This document shows, in pieces, positions 1 through 10,512 of a DNA stretch of 64,000 nucleotides. The translations under genes were made by a program, and so were the position numbers. Source of the DNA: Buddleja alternifolia (lineage: Eukaryota; Streptophyta; Magnoliopsida; Lamiales; Scrophulariaceae). The notes below the pieces were generated by a model, which worked only from the letters and a program-made list of their open reading frames with translations, was not told the DNA's origin and ran no database searches. Where the stretch lies: assembly GCA_019426215.1 (NCBI GenBank), contig CM033396.1, positions 26,799,101-26,863,100 of the forward strand, in the 5' to 3' direction. Position 1 is the stretch's first letter, and each line of letters starts with the position of its first letter.

Positions 1-359
1 CTACTTCAAAAAGCTTGTAAAATTTATGCATGACTTTTAATAACATTTTTATATTAAGTGTTGAATGGAATTGGTTCAACGCTTAACTGATACCACTGGT
101 TGATATATCATTAGAAAATTAGACGCTTAGCATTGAAAAGTTTTTTATGTTTGAGCGTCCAATATTTTATGCATAAATAATACTGAGCGTTGATGATCAT
201 GCATCTGAAAATTTTGATCATTGACGCTTACAGTTATGGTCAAGTATAACTTTAAGGTTCCCCCTAAATTTAATAACTTGTACCAAAAAAAATCTTTTAG
301 ACATAAATTAAGTGTATTCCCCCTAAATTACATGTCTGATAAAGTATGATGCAGAATGG
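1..359 (-). other. Sirevirus copy 1: spacer downstream of pol
   Basis: Non-coding spacer between pol and the third ORF of Sirevirus copy 1, whose remainder lies left of the window. On the minus strand it holds two purine-rich tracts of the form AATTTAGGGGGAA (about 258-271 and 317-329), also present after pol in copies 2 and 3. The AGCG/CGCT-core motif is frequent (for example TAAGCGT and GACGCTT). I see no coding sequence. Confidence 0.7.
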
Positions 360-3300
360 TTAAGCGTTTAAATCAATCATACCTAATTCACTTCTCAAAG
401 TGAGAAAACGTTGTTCGTTGAGCGCTTTGGTGAAGATATCTGCCAATTGTTTGTCAGTTCCAATGAAGTGCATGGAGATATCTTTCTTTTGAACGTGGTC
501 ACGAAGAAAATGGTATCTAATGTCAATGTGTTTGGTTCTGGAATGAAGAACAGGGTTTTGAGTCATGGCTAGAGCGCTTTGGTTATCACAATGAATGGGG
601 GTTGGTCCTAGGATTATTCCATAATCTCTAAGTTGTTGCCTCATCCATAACACTTGTGCACAACAACTTCCTGCAGCTACATACTCAGCTTCGGCTGTGG
701 AGGTAGCTATGGATTGTTGTTTCTAACTATGCCATGAAACTAACCTATCACCTAGAAATTGACATGTACCACTAGTACTCTTATGATCTATTTTGCATCT
801 TGCAAAATCTGCATCTGAGTAACCAATTAGTTCAAAAGGAGAGTCCCTTGGATACCATAAGCCCACATTTTGTGTGCCTTTTAGGTATTTAAGGATCTTC
901 TTGGCAGCACTTAAGTGTGACTCTTTAGGATCAGCTTGAAATCGTGGACACATGCATACCGAAAGCATAATATCAGGTCTACTGGCAGTAAGATAAAGAA
1001 GTGATCCAATGATACCTCTATAATTAGTGATATCAACTTTCTTTCCACTTTCATTCTTATCTAACTTAAGCGTTTGGCTCATTGGAATTTTTGAATATGA
1101 TGCATTTTCCATACCAAATTTCTTAGTCATATCTCTTGTATATTTAGCTTGGTTAATAAATATGCCATTAGGGAGTTGTTTAACTTGTAATCCTAAGAAA
1201 AAAGTTAATTCACCCATCATGCTCATTTCAAATTGTTCTTGCATCATTTTCAAAAATTTCTCACACAAACACTTGTTAGTAGAACCAAATATAATATCAT
1301 CACCATAAATTTGGACTAAGAGAATATCTTTGTTATTGGTAATTGTAAATAACGTTGTATCAACGTTGCCTTTTGAAAAGCCTTTACCAATAAGGAAGAT
1401 AGAGAGAGTGTTATACCATGCTCGGGGTGCTTGCTTAAGCCCATAAAGTGCTTTGTCTAGCTTGTAAACCATACCCTTACCATGATGGATGATAAATCCC
1501 GGTGGTTGCTCCACATATACTTCTTCTTGGAGTTTACCATTCAGGAAAGCACTCTTCACGTCCATCTGATACACCATGAACTTGTTGAACACTGCATACG
1601 CTAGAAACATGCGGATTGCTTCAAGATGGGCGACAGAAGCGTATGTCTCATCAAAATCAATACCCTCTTCTTGGCAATACCCTTCAGCTATGAGTCTGCC
1701 CTTGTTCCTTATCACAATGCCATTCTCATCCATCTTGTTTCTATAAACCCATCTAGTCCCAATAACTCCTTGGTGAGTTGGCCTTGGTACTAGCGTCCAA
1801 ACCTTATTTCGTTCAAACTGATTAAGCTCTTCTTGCATGGCTTCAATCCAACTTGGATCACTTAGCGCTTCATCCACTTTCTTAGGTTCCATTTGAGATA
1901 GAAAGCTTGCGAACATAGACTCATTGAATGTAGCGGCTCTAGTTCTAACAGGCGCTCCAATATCTGCAATAATCTGCTCAGGTGGATGATCACGCAACCA
2001 TAGTCTATCTGGTTGGAAAGGGTTAAGAGGTTGAACAAACGCTTGACGATCAGACGCTTGACTATCCTCTTGCTTAGGCGCTTCAAGTTCAAAAATCCTT
2101 GTTTGCTCTTGATGATCACCCTCTTCATGATCATCAGCATTTCTTACATAATTATCCATAGTAACCTCACTAGTAATCTTAGGAGGTGGCACTGAGATCT
2201 CATCATCGTCGTCACTGTCATCGTTAATGGTGATCTTAGACGCTTGATGACATAGATCTTCAACTCCTACATCATTTATATTAACCTTACTCGGTTCTTG
2301 GTTAGCATCATCAAAAACAACATCAATAGATTCCTCAACCTTCGATTTGATCTTATTTAGGATGCAAAAATTCTCCCCATTCTTGGCGTAGCCTAGAAAG
2401 ATTTCCTCATCCGCTTTAGGATCAAATGTCTTTAGGCTTTGAGATCCATTATTATGGATAAAGCATTTAGAACCAAAGACATGAAAATATGAAACATTTG
2501 GCTTACGTCCCTTCCATAGTTCATATGGAGTTTTCCCATGCTGTCTGTTGATCATGCAACGGTTTTGAGTGTAACATTCAGTGTTGATCGCTTCGGCCCA
2601 AAACCTAGGAGCAAGCTTGGATTCTACTAACATTGTCCTAGTGGCTTCCTTAAGCGTTCGGTTCCGGCGCTCAGCAACACCATTTTGTTAGGGAGTTCTG
2701 GGAGTAGAATACTCATGATGTATTTCATTCTCTGCACTAAACTTCTCAACAATCTTGTTAGTAAACTTAGTACTGTGATCGCTTCTTATTCATGCAACTT
2801 TAAGATTTTTCAATATTTGAAGTTGTCGAATAAGCGTTGTTAACTTGTCACATGTCTCATCTTTGGATGAAAGAAATTCCACCCAAGTAAATACAGAGAA
2901 ATCATCTACTATCACCAAAGTATACTTTTTATCGCTTACACTGATCGTTTGAACAGGTCCAAACAAATCCATGTGAAGTAGTTCAAGTATTCTAGAGGTA
3001 GATAGATGAGGTTTTCTCTTGAACGATGACTTAACTTGTTTACCCATTTGATAAGCGTCACAAAGGTGATCCTTATGAAATGGTCCATTTGGTAATCCCT
3101 CTATAAGATTTTGACTTATAAGCTGAGAGATTGTCTTAAAGTTGAGGTGATTCATTTTTCTATGCCATAACCAACCCATTTTAGATTTATTTTTTGCAAC
3201 AAAGCATGTTGGGTTGTTATCAACTGTTGAACCCCAATCTACCAAATATACGTTGTTAGTTCTTTTACCCTTCAATTTAGTAGACTTAATCTTAGCGTCA

Positions 3301-3613
3301 TTTATATAGCAACAGTCGCTTGAGAATATGACTTCAAAGCCTTTATTAAAAAATTGACTTATGCTTAATAAATTGGGCTTTAGACCCTCAACATAATAAA
3401 CATCACTTATCATGATGTTTCCCCTATGCACAGTACCTATACCTTTGGTTTTACCTTTGGAGTTGTCACCAAATACAACTTGAGGACCATTGGCAGCTCG
3501 ATAGTTGATCAGAAGATCCTTGGAACTAGTCATGTGCCTTGACGATCCACTATCGAAGTACCACACAGATGTATCGGCTCTAGCTCTAGGTACCTGCAAT
3601 CAAAATGGAAGTT
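360..3613 (-). pseudogene. pol: Sirevirus copy 1 pol pseudogene (PR-IN-RT-RNH)
   Basis: Ty1/copia polyprotein in the order protease, integrase, reverse transcriptase, RNase H, read on the minus strand and closely matching the intact pol at 10513-13764. The protease DSGSSRHMT, integrase core and RNase H motifs are recognisable. It is broken. A stop replaces the lysine after the RNase H SWHS motif near 723, and the integrase stretch 2634-2789 is interrupted by at least one CAA-to-TAA change. One zinc-ligand cysteine of the integrase has become tyrosine (CDAYQMG). The RT catalytic box reads YGDD (1296-1307) instead of the family's YVDD. It cannot make a working polyprotein. Assignment is secure because the domains align throughout with copy 2. 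Confidence 0.93.
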
Positions 3614-5777
3614 CTATTTCTGTTCAGGTATCCATTGTTGCTTGGGTCCTTTAACATTAGTAACATTGTTAGTTTGAATTAAAACTTTAGGAACCCATAT
3701 TTGCCTGGTCTTCATTGTAGGAATACTGACCTTTTTGGGTTTCACAACGTGTTGTGTGTGCTTTTTGGTTGTATAGTAATATCCTCGATTATAATAGTAG
3801 TCATAATCATAGTCATAATCATAATCATCATAGTATCGACAATATGATCTTGACTTTCTTGGATATTGATGCTGCTATTTCCTTGGCGCTGGCTTGGGTT
3901 GCACTTTTGGTGCTGGACACTTAGCGCTTGATTCACAGTGGTCAGACTTATCTTTAGCCTTTTGAGTGTTTGGATAGACCCGTCTTTGTGAATCATTTGC
4001 CTTAGCCTTACCCTTGCCTGAGCCAGCTTTGACTTTCTCATTTGGCCTCTTACCATTGCCGCTAGGTTCATTTTGTGTTTGACCTTGTGAACCTTTCTCA
4101 ACAAAGATAACACCCTTTCCTTTGTTGTTCGCCGTAACATTAGGTTTATTAGGTTGTTTACCGAGTTTATCGCATCCTAAACCGGTCTTTTCACCGAATA
4201 ATCAAGTCACTTCAATCACATTATCTAACTTTCTAGAAGCTTTTGATAATGATGAGATGAGCTGCTCTGATTTAGCAAGTCTAGCCATCAAATTAGCTTC
4301 TCTCTTGACTATAATATCAAGATCGCTTTTTAATTGAATAAACTCACTCTCAAGTGATTGGTTTTTCTCAATGCATTGTTTCTGAACTTTTAACTCTACT
4401 TTGAGCGTTACTTTATTTCTTGTGAGTGATGAGATAATAGCGAGATCGTTTTGATATATTTTGGCAGCTTCTTGACATTCATTGTAGTATTTTTTGACTT
4501 TGTCAAGTAATTCATCATAAGAGAGAGGAATAGATAATTCATTGATTACCTCAGGGGACGCTTTATCATCTCTGGCCATGAGACATATGAGCGCTGAGTC
4601 ATCTAATGGCTCATTATCATCACTACTCTCCTCTCATGATTCTAAATCTTCAGGTGCGGGTGCTGGTTCTGATTCCGCTAGCAAACCTTGTTGACGAAGG
4701 TTGCTCCTGAATTGGTTTCTATCCAAGTAATCCTGCCTTGAGGTCTTGGATACATTTGGATAAGGGCAATTTACCTGGTAGTGCCCTGGTTTCTTGCAAT
4801 TATAACAAAGATTAGTTTTCATCTTTTGTTCATTTGTTAACCTTGCAATGTGTGGTTTTGAGACCACTGGAGTTGAGAGATTTTGAGTAGACGCTTGGTA
4901 TTGAGTAGGCGCTTGGGGTGAAGGAACAGAATACTGAGGCGCTTGAAACTGTTGTTGCACCGGAGAAGGCGCTTGATATGAACTTTGTTCTTGATTATTG
5001 AAACCTTTTCCTTTCTTTTCGTATCTCAAGAACTTTCTGAATTTATTCAGCAAAGCCAACTCTTCTTCCTCATTGATATCTAAATTCTTTCCTTTATTAC
5101 CCGATTTGCCTTTGATTGATGCTATAAGCGCTCCAGATTCAATCACTGGACTACTCACAACATCACTAGCAGAATTCAACTCAAACTCAAATGTTTTGAG
5201 CTCTGAAAAAGCTTCTTCTGGAGTTAGGAGATCCATCATATTTGATTCTCTCATAGCAGTCGTCTTCATCAAGAATTTACTGGGTAAACTTCAAAAAATC
5301 TTAACCACCATTTCCCGATTCTGTAAATCCATTCCTAACGATGTAAGTTCAGTAACCAGAGCTGTAAATCTTATGTCTAATTGCTCTAAAGTTTCATTGG
5401 GTAACATCTTAAACCCGTTAAACTTTTCCTTTGCAATGGAAAGTTTGTTCTCTTTAATCTGAGCTGAACCACCACAAATTGTAGCCAACTTATCCCATAT
5501 TTTTTAAGTGGTTTTGCATGATTTGATCTTGTTAAATAGGTTGTCATTATCACCAATAGCCGTATATAGAGCGTTGCGACCAACATTATCCAAAGTAACC
5601 ATCTGGAGTGTCTTCTGTGGCTCCAGGCGCTCTTGTGATAACTTTATATATTTTGATTGGCCCATCTGAAATAATATCACACATGTCATCATCACAAGAA
5701 CAGAGATATGTAAATGCTTTGACTTTCCATGTGTCAAAATTTGACTCAGTCAGTTTGGGAACTTTAGCAAATGCCAT
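3614..5777 (-). pseudogene. gag: Sirevirus copy 1 gag pseudogene
   Basis: Capsid/nucleocapsid gene of Sirevirus copy 1. It starts with MAFAKVPKLTESNFDTWK like the intact gag and keeps the CCHC knuckle CYNCKKPGHYQVNC and the long coiled coil. It is split by stops and frameshifts. About 51 bp present in copy 2 (after codons for PDGY, near 5600) are missing. Other breaks lie near 5510, 5290, 4630 and 4200. The terminal TAG (3614-3616) sits at the same place as in copy 2, directly before the protease frame, so this stop predates the separation of the two copies. Confidence 0.9.
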
Positions 5778-5859
5778 TTTTAAAATCTAAAGCAACTAAG
5801 TTTGAAAAGGATCTAAACAAGCAGTTATGCTTGGAAATTTTAAAATTTCAACTTTAACC

Positions 5860-5871
5860 GCTCTGATACCA
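5860..5871 (-). other. Primer binding site of Sirevirus copy 1
   Basis: On the minus strand this reads TGGTATCAGAGC, complementary to the 3' end of plant initiator tRNA-Met, the usual primer of Ty1/copia elements. It lies directly inside the LTR that begins at about 5874. Confidence 0.9.
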
Positions 5872-5873
5872 CT

Positions 5874-6661
5874 TGGTCCCAAGTGGCATACGAAAGGGTC
5901 TAGAAGGGGGGGGGGGGGGTTGAATAGACCCTGAAGTCTTTTTCGACTTCAAAAAATTTCTTATTAAAATGGTTTTGGACGCTTTGACTGAGCATTTACT
6001 TGAAATATAGACGCTTAGGCTAAGCGTCTGATGAAGACTGTTTTTAGAAAGTTAACTTAGACTTCAAGATTTGAATACTTTAACCAAGTAGGTTTAAGCG
6101 TTCAGTTCTTTAATCAGTGTTAGCACAGCGGAATGATTTTTGTAGTCTTCTTTTTAAAAGCTTTAGTGTCACGGAAAGTGTATTTAGTTGCTTAGCGTTT
6201 GATTAAGTTTTACTTGATCAGTTTATGATATGACAATATGAAAAACTGAAAATAAAGTAAAGAACACAATATTTGTAAGGTTCGTTGGGTGGTGTAATCC
6301 CAACTACGTCCTTCTTCTCCTTTAACACTTGGAGGCAATCCATTAAAATGATTCTCAAAGAATCACACAAAATCTTCTACAAATTAGGGAGAGATGGATG
6401 TCGATGACTTGAGCTCCTTGATCACACAGACTTCTGCTCCAAATCACTTTAGTCCCCTTACTTCTTTCACCCAGAAATACTGCAAGTATCCAACTTCGAC
6501 TTCACACAGATCGCGAGGCTTGGATAGGGGTTTTTCTAAAAGGTTTGTTTGATTTTGGTAAAGTTCAAACAACTAGGAATGTCTCAGTAGTAATGTGAGT
6601 TTCTCTGAAAAGAATGTTTGAGATATTGGTTGACTGTCTTAGGAATTAAAGAAAAGCAAAT
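5874..6661 (-). repeat. 5' LTR of Sirevirus copy 1, PBS-proximal part
   Basis: Matches the PBS-proximal half of the 1544-bp LTR of copy 2 in reverse complement. Three terminal bases are missing next to the PBS. A 14-base G run lies at about 5911-5924 where copy 2 has seven. The LTR is cut at 6661 by insertion of copy 2 and resumes at 20468. Joined, the two parts are about 1537 bp. Confidence 0.92.
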
Positions 6662-7208
6662 TGTTAGGAATTTCATGTTAGAAGTTTTGATGATGACAAT
6701 TAAGTTTTTGTTAGACCCCAAAAAAGTTGTAAGTTTATTTTTTGTAGAAAACTTGTATAGGCTTTGAAGCGTTAGACTTGTAATAGATTTATTAGGCCTT
6801 GTTATCTTACTTTAGAGTGTTAGGCAAAATAGTCTTAGGCTGAGCGTCTGATGATTTCTGAGTGAGTTTATCAGTGGTAAAGTTCGAAGACTCAAGCGCC
6901 TGATCTCAGAAGATAGATACAGTCTCCAAGCGTCCACTTTGGCCAGCTATATCAAGCGTTACCTTATGGGACAGAAGTGATTTCACCGGAATTTACTTCT
7001 AAGTCCAGAAGGAGTTTAATGCAAATATTCTCAAAGCATTAAATACCAACGGGTATTAATTTCAAATGCATTAAATGTTGATAAGAGCATTTAATATGAT
7101 AAGCAATGTCAGACGTACGGAGAAGCCACCCTATTTGACTGTCAACTATCTCAGACTGCAGCACCAACTTTCGTGCAGCAGATTTTCAGGAAAAAGGACA
7201 AAAGCTGT

Positions 7209-7224
7209 TCACTCGCGAAAGTGA
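7209..7224 (+). promoter_or_regulatory. Interrupted palindrome in U3, about 50 bp upstream of the TATA box
   Basis: TCACT, a six-base spacer, then AGTGA. The same place in copy 1 (20643-20658) and in both LTRs of copy 3 (26368-26382, 59025-59039) also carries inverted arms. In copy 3 the arms have changed together to TCACGC/GCGTGA. Probably a transcription-factor site; Sirevirus LTRs are known for conserved palindromes. Confidence 0.55.
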
Positions 7225-7273
7225 GAGACACGCGCCAGTGCATGTGTCAAACGGACACTTTCTCCAAGAATAC

Positions 7274-7283
7274 CTATAAATAG
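7274..7283 (+). promoter_or_regulatory. TATA box of the 5' LTR, Sirevirus copy 2
   Basis: CTATAAATAG, a strong plant TATA box, with its duplicate at 19536-19545 in the 3' LTR. Transcription of the genomic RNA should start about 30 bp downstream, near 7310, which sets the U3/R border. Confidence 0.75.
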
Positions 7284-8207
7284 GACTTCAACAACAAACA
7301 AAAATAGAAGCAACAATTTTATCAAAGCCAAATTGCTGTTGCATTAAAATCTCATCCCTTAAACTCTCAGAAAAGCCAGAAACTTCAAGAAACATCCAAA
7401 TTGCTTTTCTTATATTCCTGAGACAGTCAACAAATATCTCAAACATTCTTTTTGCAGAAACCAGATTCCTACTGAGATATTACCAAGTTGTTTGAACTTC
7501 ATCAAAATCAAACAAACCTTTTAGAAAATCCCATCCAAGCCTCGCGATCTGTGTGAAGTCGAAGTTGGATACTTGCATCATTTCTGGGTGAAAGAAGCAA
7601 GAGGGTTGAAGTGATTTGAAGCAGAAATCTGTGTGATCAAGGAGCTCAAGTCATCGACATCCATCTCTCCCTAATTTGTAGAAGATTCTGTGTGATTCTT
7701 TGAGAATCATTTTAGTGGATTGCCTCCAAGTGCAAAGGAGAAGAAGGACGTAGTTGGGATTACACCACCCAACGAACCTTACAAATATTGTGTTATTTAC
7801 TTTTCAGTCATTTCATTCATCTATCATATCACTGCATAAGTAAAACACAATCAAAAGCTAAGCACCTAAGAAACATCTTGTGACGCTAAAACTTTCAAAG
7901 AGAAGACTCCAAAATCATTCCGCTGTGCTAACCCTGATTAAAAGAACTGAACGCTTAACCTACAAGGTCAAAGTATTCAATTCCTGAAGTCTAAGTTAAC
8001 TTTATAAAACAGTCTTCATTAGACGCTTCACAAAGTCTCAAATATCTTATGTGAACGCTAAGGTGAAGCGTCACACTCTTCAAGCGCCTATCATTTCAAG
8101 CGTCCAAATACGTTTAATACGAAAAAATTTTTAAGTCGAAAAAGACTTAAAGGGTCTATTCAACCCCCCCTTCTAGACCCTTTCGTATGCCACTTGGGAC
8201 CAACAAG

Positions 8208-8219
8208 TGGTATCAGAGC
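8208..8219 (+). other. Primer binding site (initiator tRNA-Met), copy 2
   Basis: TGGTATCAGAGC, two bases after the 5' LTR end at 8205. Complementary to the 3' end of initiator tRNA-Met, the standard Ty1/copia primer. Confidence 0.95.
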
Positions 8220-8310
8220 GGTTAATTTTGAAATTTTAAAATTTCCAAGCATAACTGCTTGTTTAGATCTTTTTCTTTCAAAATCTAGTTGTTTTTTTTA
8301 AAGCTTAGAT

Positions 8311-10512
8311 ATGGCATTTGCTAAAGTTCCCAAATTGACAGAATCAAATTTTGACACATGGAAAGTCAAAGCATTTACGTATTTATGTTCATGCGATGAT
8401 GACATGTGCGATATTATTTCAGATGGGCCAATCAAAATATACAAAGTTATCACAAGAGCGCCTGGAGCCACAGAAGAAACCCCTGATGGTTACGTTGAAA
8501 AACCAAAACAAGAATGGTCTCCAGATGAGCGTCGAAGAGCTAACTTGGACAATGTTGGTCGCAACGCTCTGTATACGGCTATTGGTGATAATGATAACTT
8601 ATTCAATAAAATCAAATCTTGCAAAACGACTAAAGAAATATGGGATAAGCTGGCTACAATCTGTGGTGGTTCAGCTCAAATCAAAGAAAACAAACTTTCC
8701 ATTGCTAAGGAAAAGTTTAACGGATTTAAGATGCTACCCAATGAAACACTAGAGCAATTGGATATAAGATTCACAGCTCTTGTTACAGAACTTACGTCAT
8801 TGGGAATGGACTTACAGAATCGAGAAATGGTGGTTAAGATCTTTAGAAGTCTACCAAGTAAATTCTTGATGAAGACAACAGCTATGAGAGAATCAAACAT
8901 GCTGGATCTCCTAACTCCAGAAGACGCCTTTTCAGAGATAAAAGCTTTTGAGTTCGAGTTGAACTCTGCTAGTAACATTGTGAGTAATCCAGTGATTGAA
9001 TCTGGAGCTCTCATTGCATCAATCAAAGGCAAATCGGGTAACAAAGGAAAGAATTCGGACATTAATGAGGAAGAAGAGTTGGCTTTGCTGAATAGATTCA
9101 GGAAGTTCTTGAGATATGAAAAGAAAGGAAAAGGTCCTAATAATCAAGGACAAAGTTCATATCAAGCGCCTTCTCCCATACAACAACAGTTTCAAGCGCC
9201 TCAATATTCTGTTCCTTTACCTCAAGCGCCTACTCAATATCAAGCGTCTACTCAAAATCTTCCAGCTCCAGTGGTTTCTAAACCACACACTGCAAGGCTA
9301 ACAAGTGAACAAAAAATGAAAACCAATCTTTGTTATAATTGCAGGAAACCGGGGCACTATCAGGTAAATTGTCCCTATCCAAATGTATCCAAGCCCTCAA
9401 GGCAGGATTACTTGGATAAAAACCAATTCAGGAGCAACCTTCGACAACAAGGTTTGCTTGCGGAATCAGAACCAGCATCAGCACCTGAAGATTTAGAATC
9501 ATCAGACGAAAGTAGTGATGATGATGAGCCGATAGATGACTCAGCGCTCATATGTCTCATGGCCAGAGATGATGAAGCGTCCCATGAGGTAATCAATGAA
9601 TTATCAATTCCTCTTTCTTATGATGAATTACTTGACAAAGTCAAAGAATATTACAATGAATGTCAAGAAGCTGCCAAAATATATCAAAATGATCTCGCTA
9701 TTATTTCATCACTCAAAAACGATAAAGTAACGCTCAGAGCAGAGTTGCAAATTCAGCAACAGTGCATTGAGAAAAACCAATCGCTTGAGAGTGAAGTTAT
9801 TCAATTGAGAGGTGATATTGATATAATAGTCAAGAGAGAAGCTGATCTGATGGCTAGACTTGCCAAGTCAGAACAGCTCATCTCATCGTTGTCCAAAGCA
9901 TCCAGAAAGCTCGACAATGTGACTGAAATAACAAGGTTGTTTGGAGAAAAGACCGGTTTAGGATGCAATGAATTCGGTAAACAACCAAACAAACCTAATG
10001 TTACGGCAAACAACAAAGGAAAGGGTGTTTTCTTTGTTAAGAAAAGTTCACAAGGTCAAACTCAAAATGAACCAAGGGACAATGGTAAGAGGCCAAATGA
10101 GAAAGTCAAAACTAACTCAGACAAGGGTAAGGCTAAAGCAAATGATTCACAAAGACAGACTCATCCAAACGCTCAAAAAGCTAAGGATAAATCTAGTCAC
10201 TGTGAATCAAGCGCTAAGCGTCTAGCACCAAACGTGCAACTCAAGCCAGAGCCAAGGAAATACCAGCGTCGATATCCAAAACAGTCAAGATCATATTATC
10301 GATACTATGATAATTATGATTATGACTATTATTATAATCGTGGATATTATTATACATCCAAAAATTACACACAGCACAAGGTGAAACCCAAAAAGGCCAA
10401 TATTCCTACTATGAAGACAAGGCAAATTTGGGTTCCTAAAGTTCTAATTAACACTAACAAGGATACTAATGTTGAAGGACCCAAGCAACAATGGGTACCT
10501 AAACAGAAATAG
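8311..10512 (+). CDS. gag: Gag of Sirevirus copy 2
   Basis: Intact 733-codon capsid/nucleocapsid gene, which should form the cytoplasmic virus-like particle and package the RNA. The start MAFAKVPKLTESNFDTWK is the first ATG after the PBS and is shared with copies 1 and 3 (MAFNKMPKL). Residues 1-260 resemble the copia gag polypeptide family. A Gln/Pro-rich linker follows, then the CCHC knuckle CYNCRKPGHYQVNC at residues 341-354, an acidic stretch, a long coiled coil (about 445-536), a basic Lys/Asn/Gln-rich region, and an unusual Tyr/Asp-rich tract at about 651-690. This is much longer than a basic copia Gag, as known for Sireviruses. It ends in TAG, in frame with pol. Confidence 0.95.
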   Translation: MAFAKVPKLTESNFDTWKVKAFTYLCSCDDDMCDIISDGPIKIYKVITRAPGATEETPDGYVEKPKQEWSPDERRRANLDNVGRNALYTAIGDNDNLFNKIKSCKTTKEIWDKLATICGGSAQIKENKLSIAKEKFNGFKMLPNETLEQLDIRFTALVTELTSLGMDLQNREMVVKIFRSLPSKFLMKTTAMRESNMLDLLTPEDAFSEIKAFEFELNSASNIVSNPVIESGALIASIKGKSGNKGKNSDINEEEELALLNRFRKFLRYEKKGKGPNNQGQSSYQAPSPIQQQFQAPQYSVPLPQAPTQYQASTQNLPAPVVSKPHTARLTSEQKMKTNLCYNCRKPGHYQVNCPYPNVSKPSRQDYLDKNQFRSNLRQQGLLAESEPASAPEDLESSDESSDDDEPIDDSALICLMARDDEASHEVINELSIPLSYDELLDKVKEYYNECQEAAKIYQNDLAIISSLKNDKVTLRAELQIQQQCIEKNQSLESEVIQLRGDIDIIVKREADLMARLAKSEQLISSLSKASRKLDNVTEITRLFGEKTGLGCNEFGKQPNKPNVTANNKGKGVFFVKKSSQGQTQNEPRDNGKRPNEKVKTNSDKGKAKANDSQRQTHPNAQKAKDKSSHCESSAKRLAPNVQLKPEPRKYQRRYPKQSRSYYRYYDNYDYDYYYNRGYYYTSKNYTQHKVKPKKANIPTMKTRQIWVPKVLINTNKDTNVEGPKQQWVPKQK
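10510..10512 (+). promoter_or_regulatory. In-frame TAG between gag and pol (candidate recoding site)
   Basis: Gag ends AAA CAG AAA TAG and the same frame continues AAC TTC CCT into the protease with no other stop. The TAG and its surroundings are identical in copy 1 (3614-3616 on minus). Downstream, TTTTGATTGCAG at about 10521-10532 resembles a 3' splice site. Either readthrough or splicing could connect Gag and Pol; sequence alone does not decide. Confidence 0.55.

Larger units (their letters stand above)
6662..8205 (+). repeat. 5' LTR of Sirevirus copy 2
   Basis: A 1544-bp LTR, TGTTAGG...CCAACA, with a TATA box at 7274-7283. The U3 part holds clustered GCATTAAAT/ATTTAATGC half-sites (about 7015-7100), an interrupted palindrome at 7209-7224, and many AAGCG-type motifs. 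U5 carries a seven-C run near 8164-8170 that has expanded in the older copies. Near-identical to 18924-20467. Confidence 0.97.

Noticed and set aside
1027..1308. Plus-strand frame of 93 codons (and close copies at 12816-13097 and 35495-35776)
   Set aside because: It is the exact antisense of the RT/RNase H coding region in all three Sireviruses and keeps its length only because pol is conserved. No independent sign of a gene.
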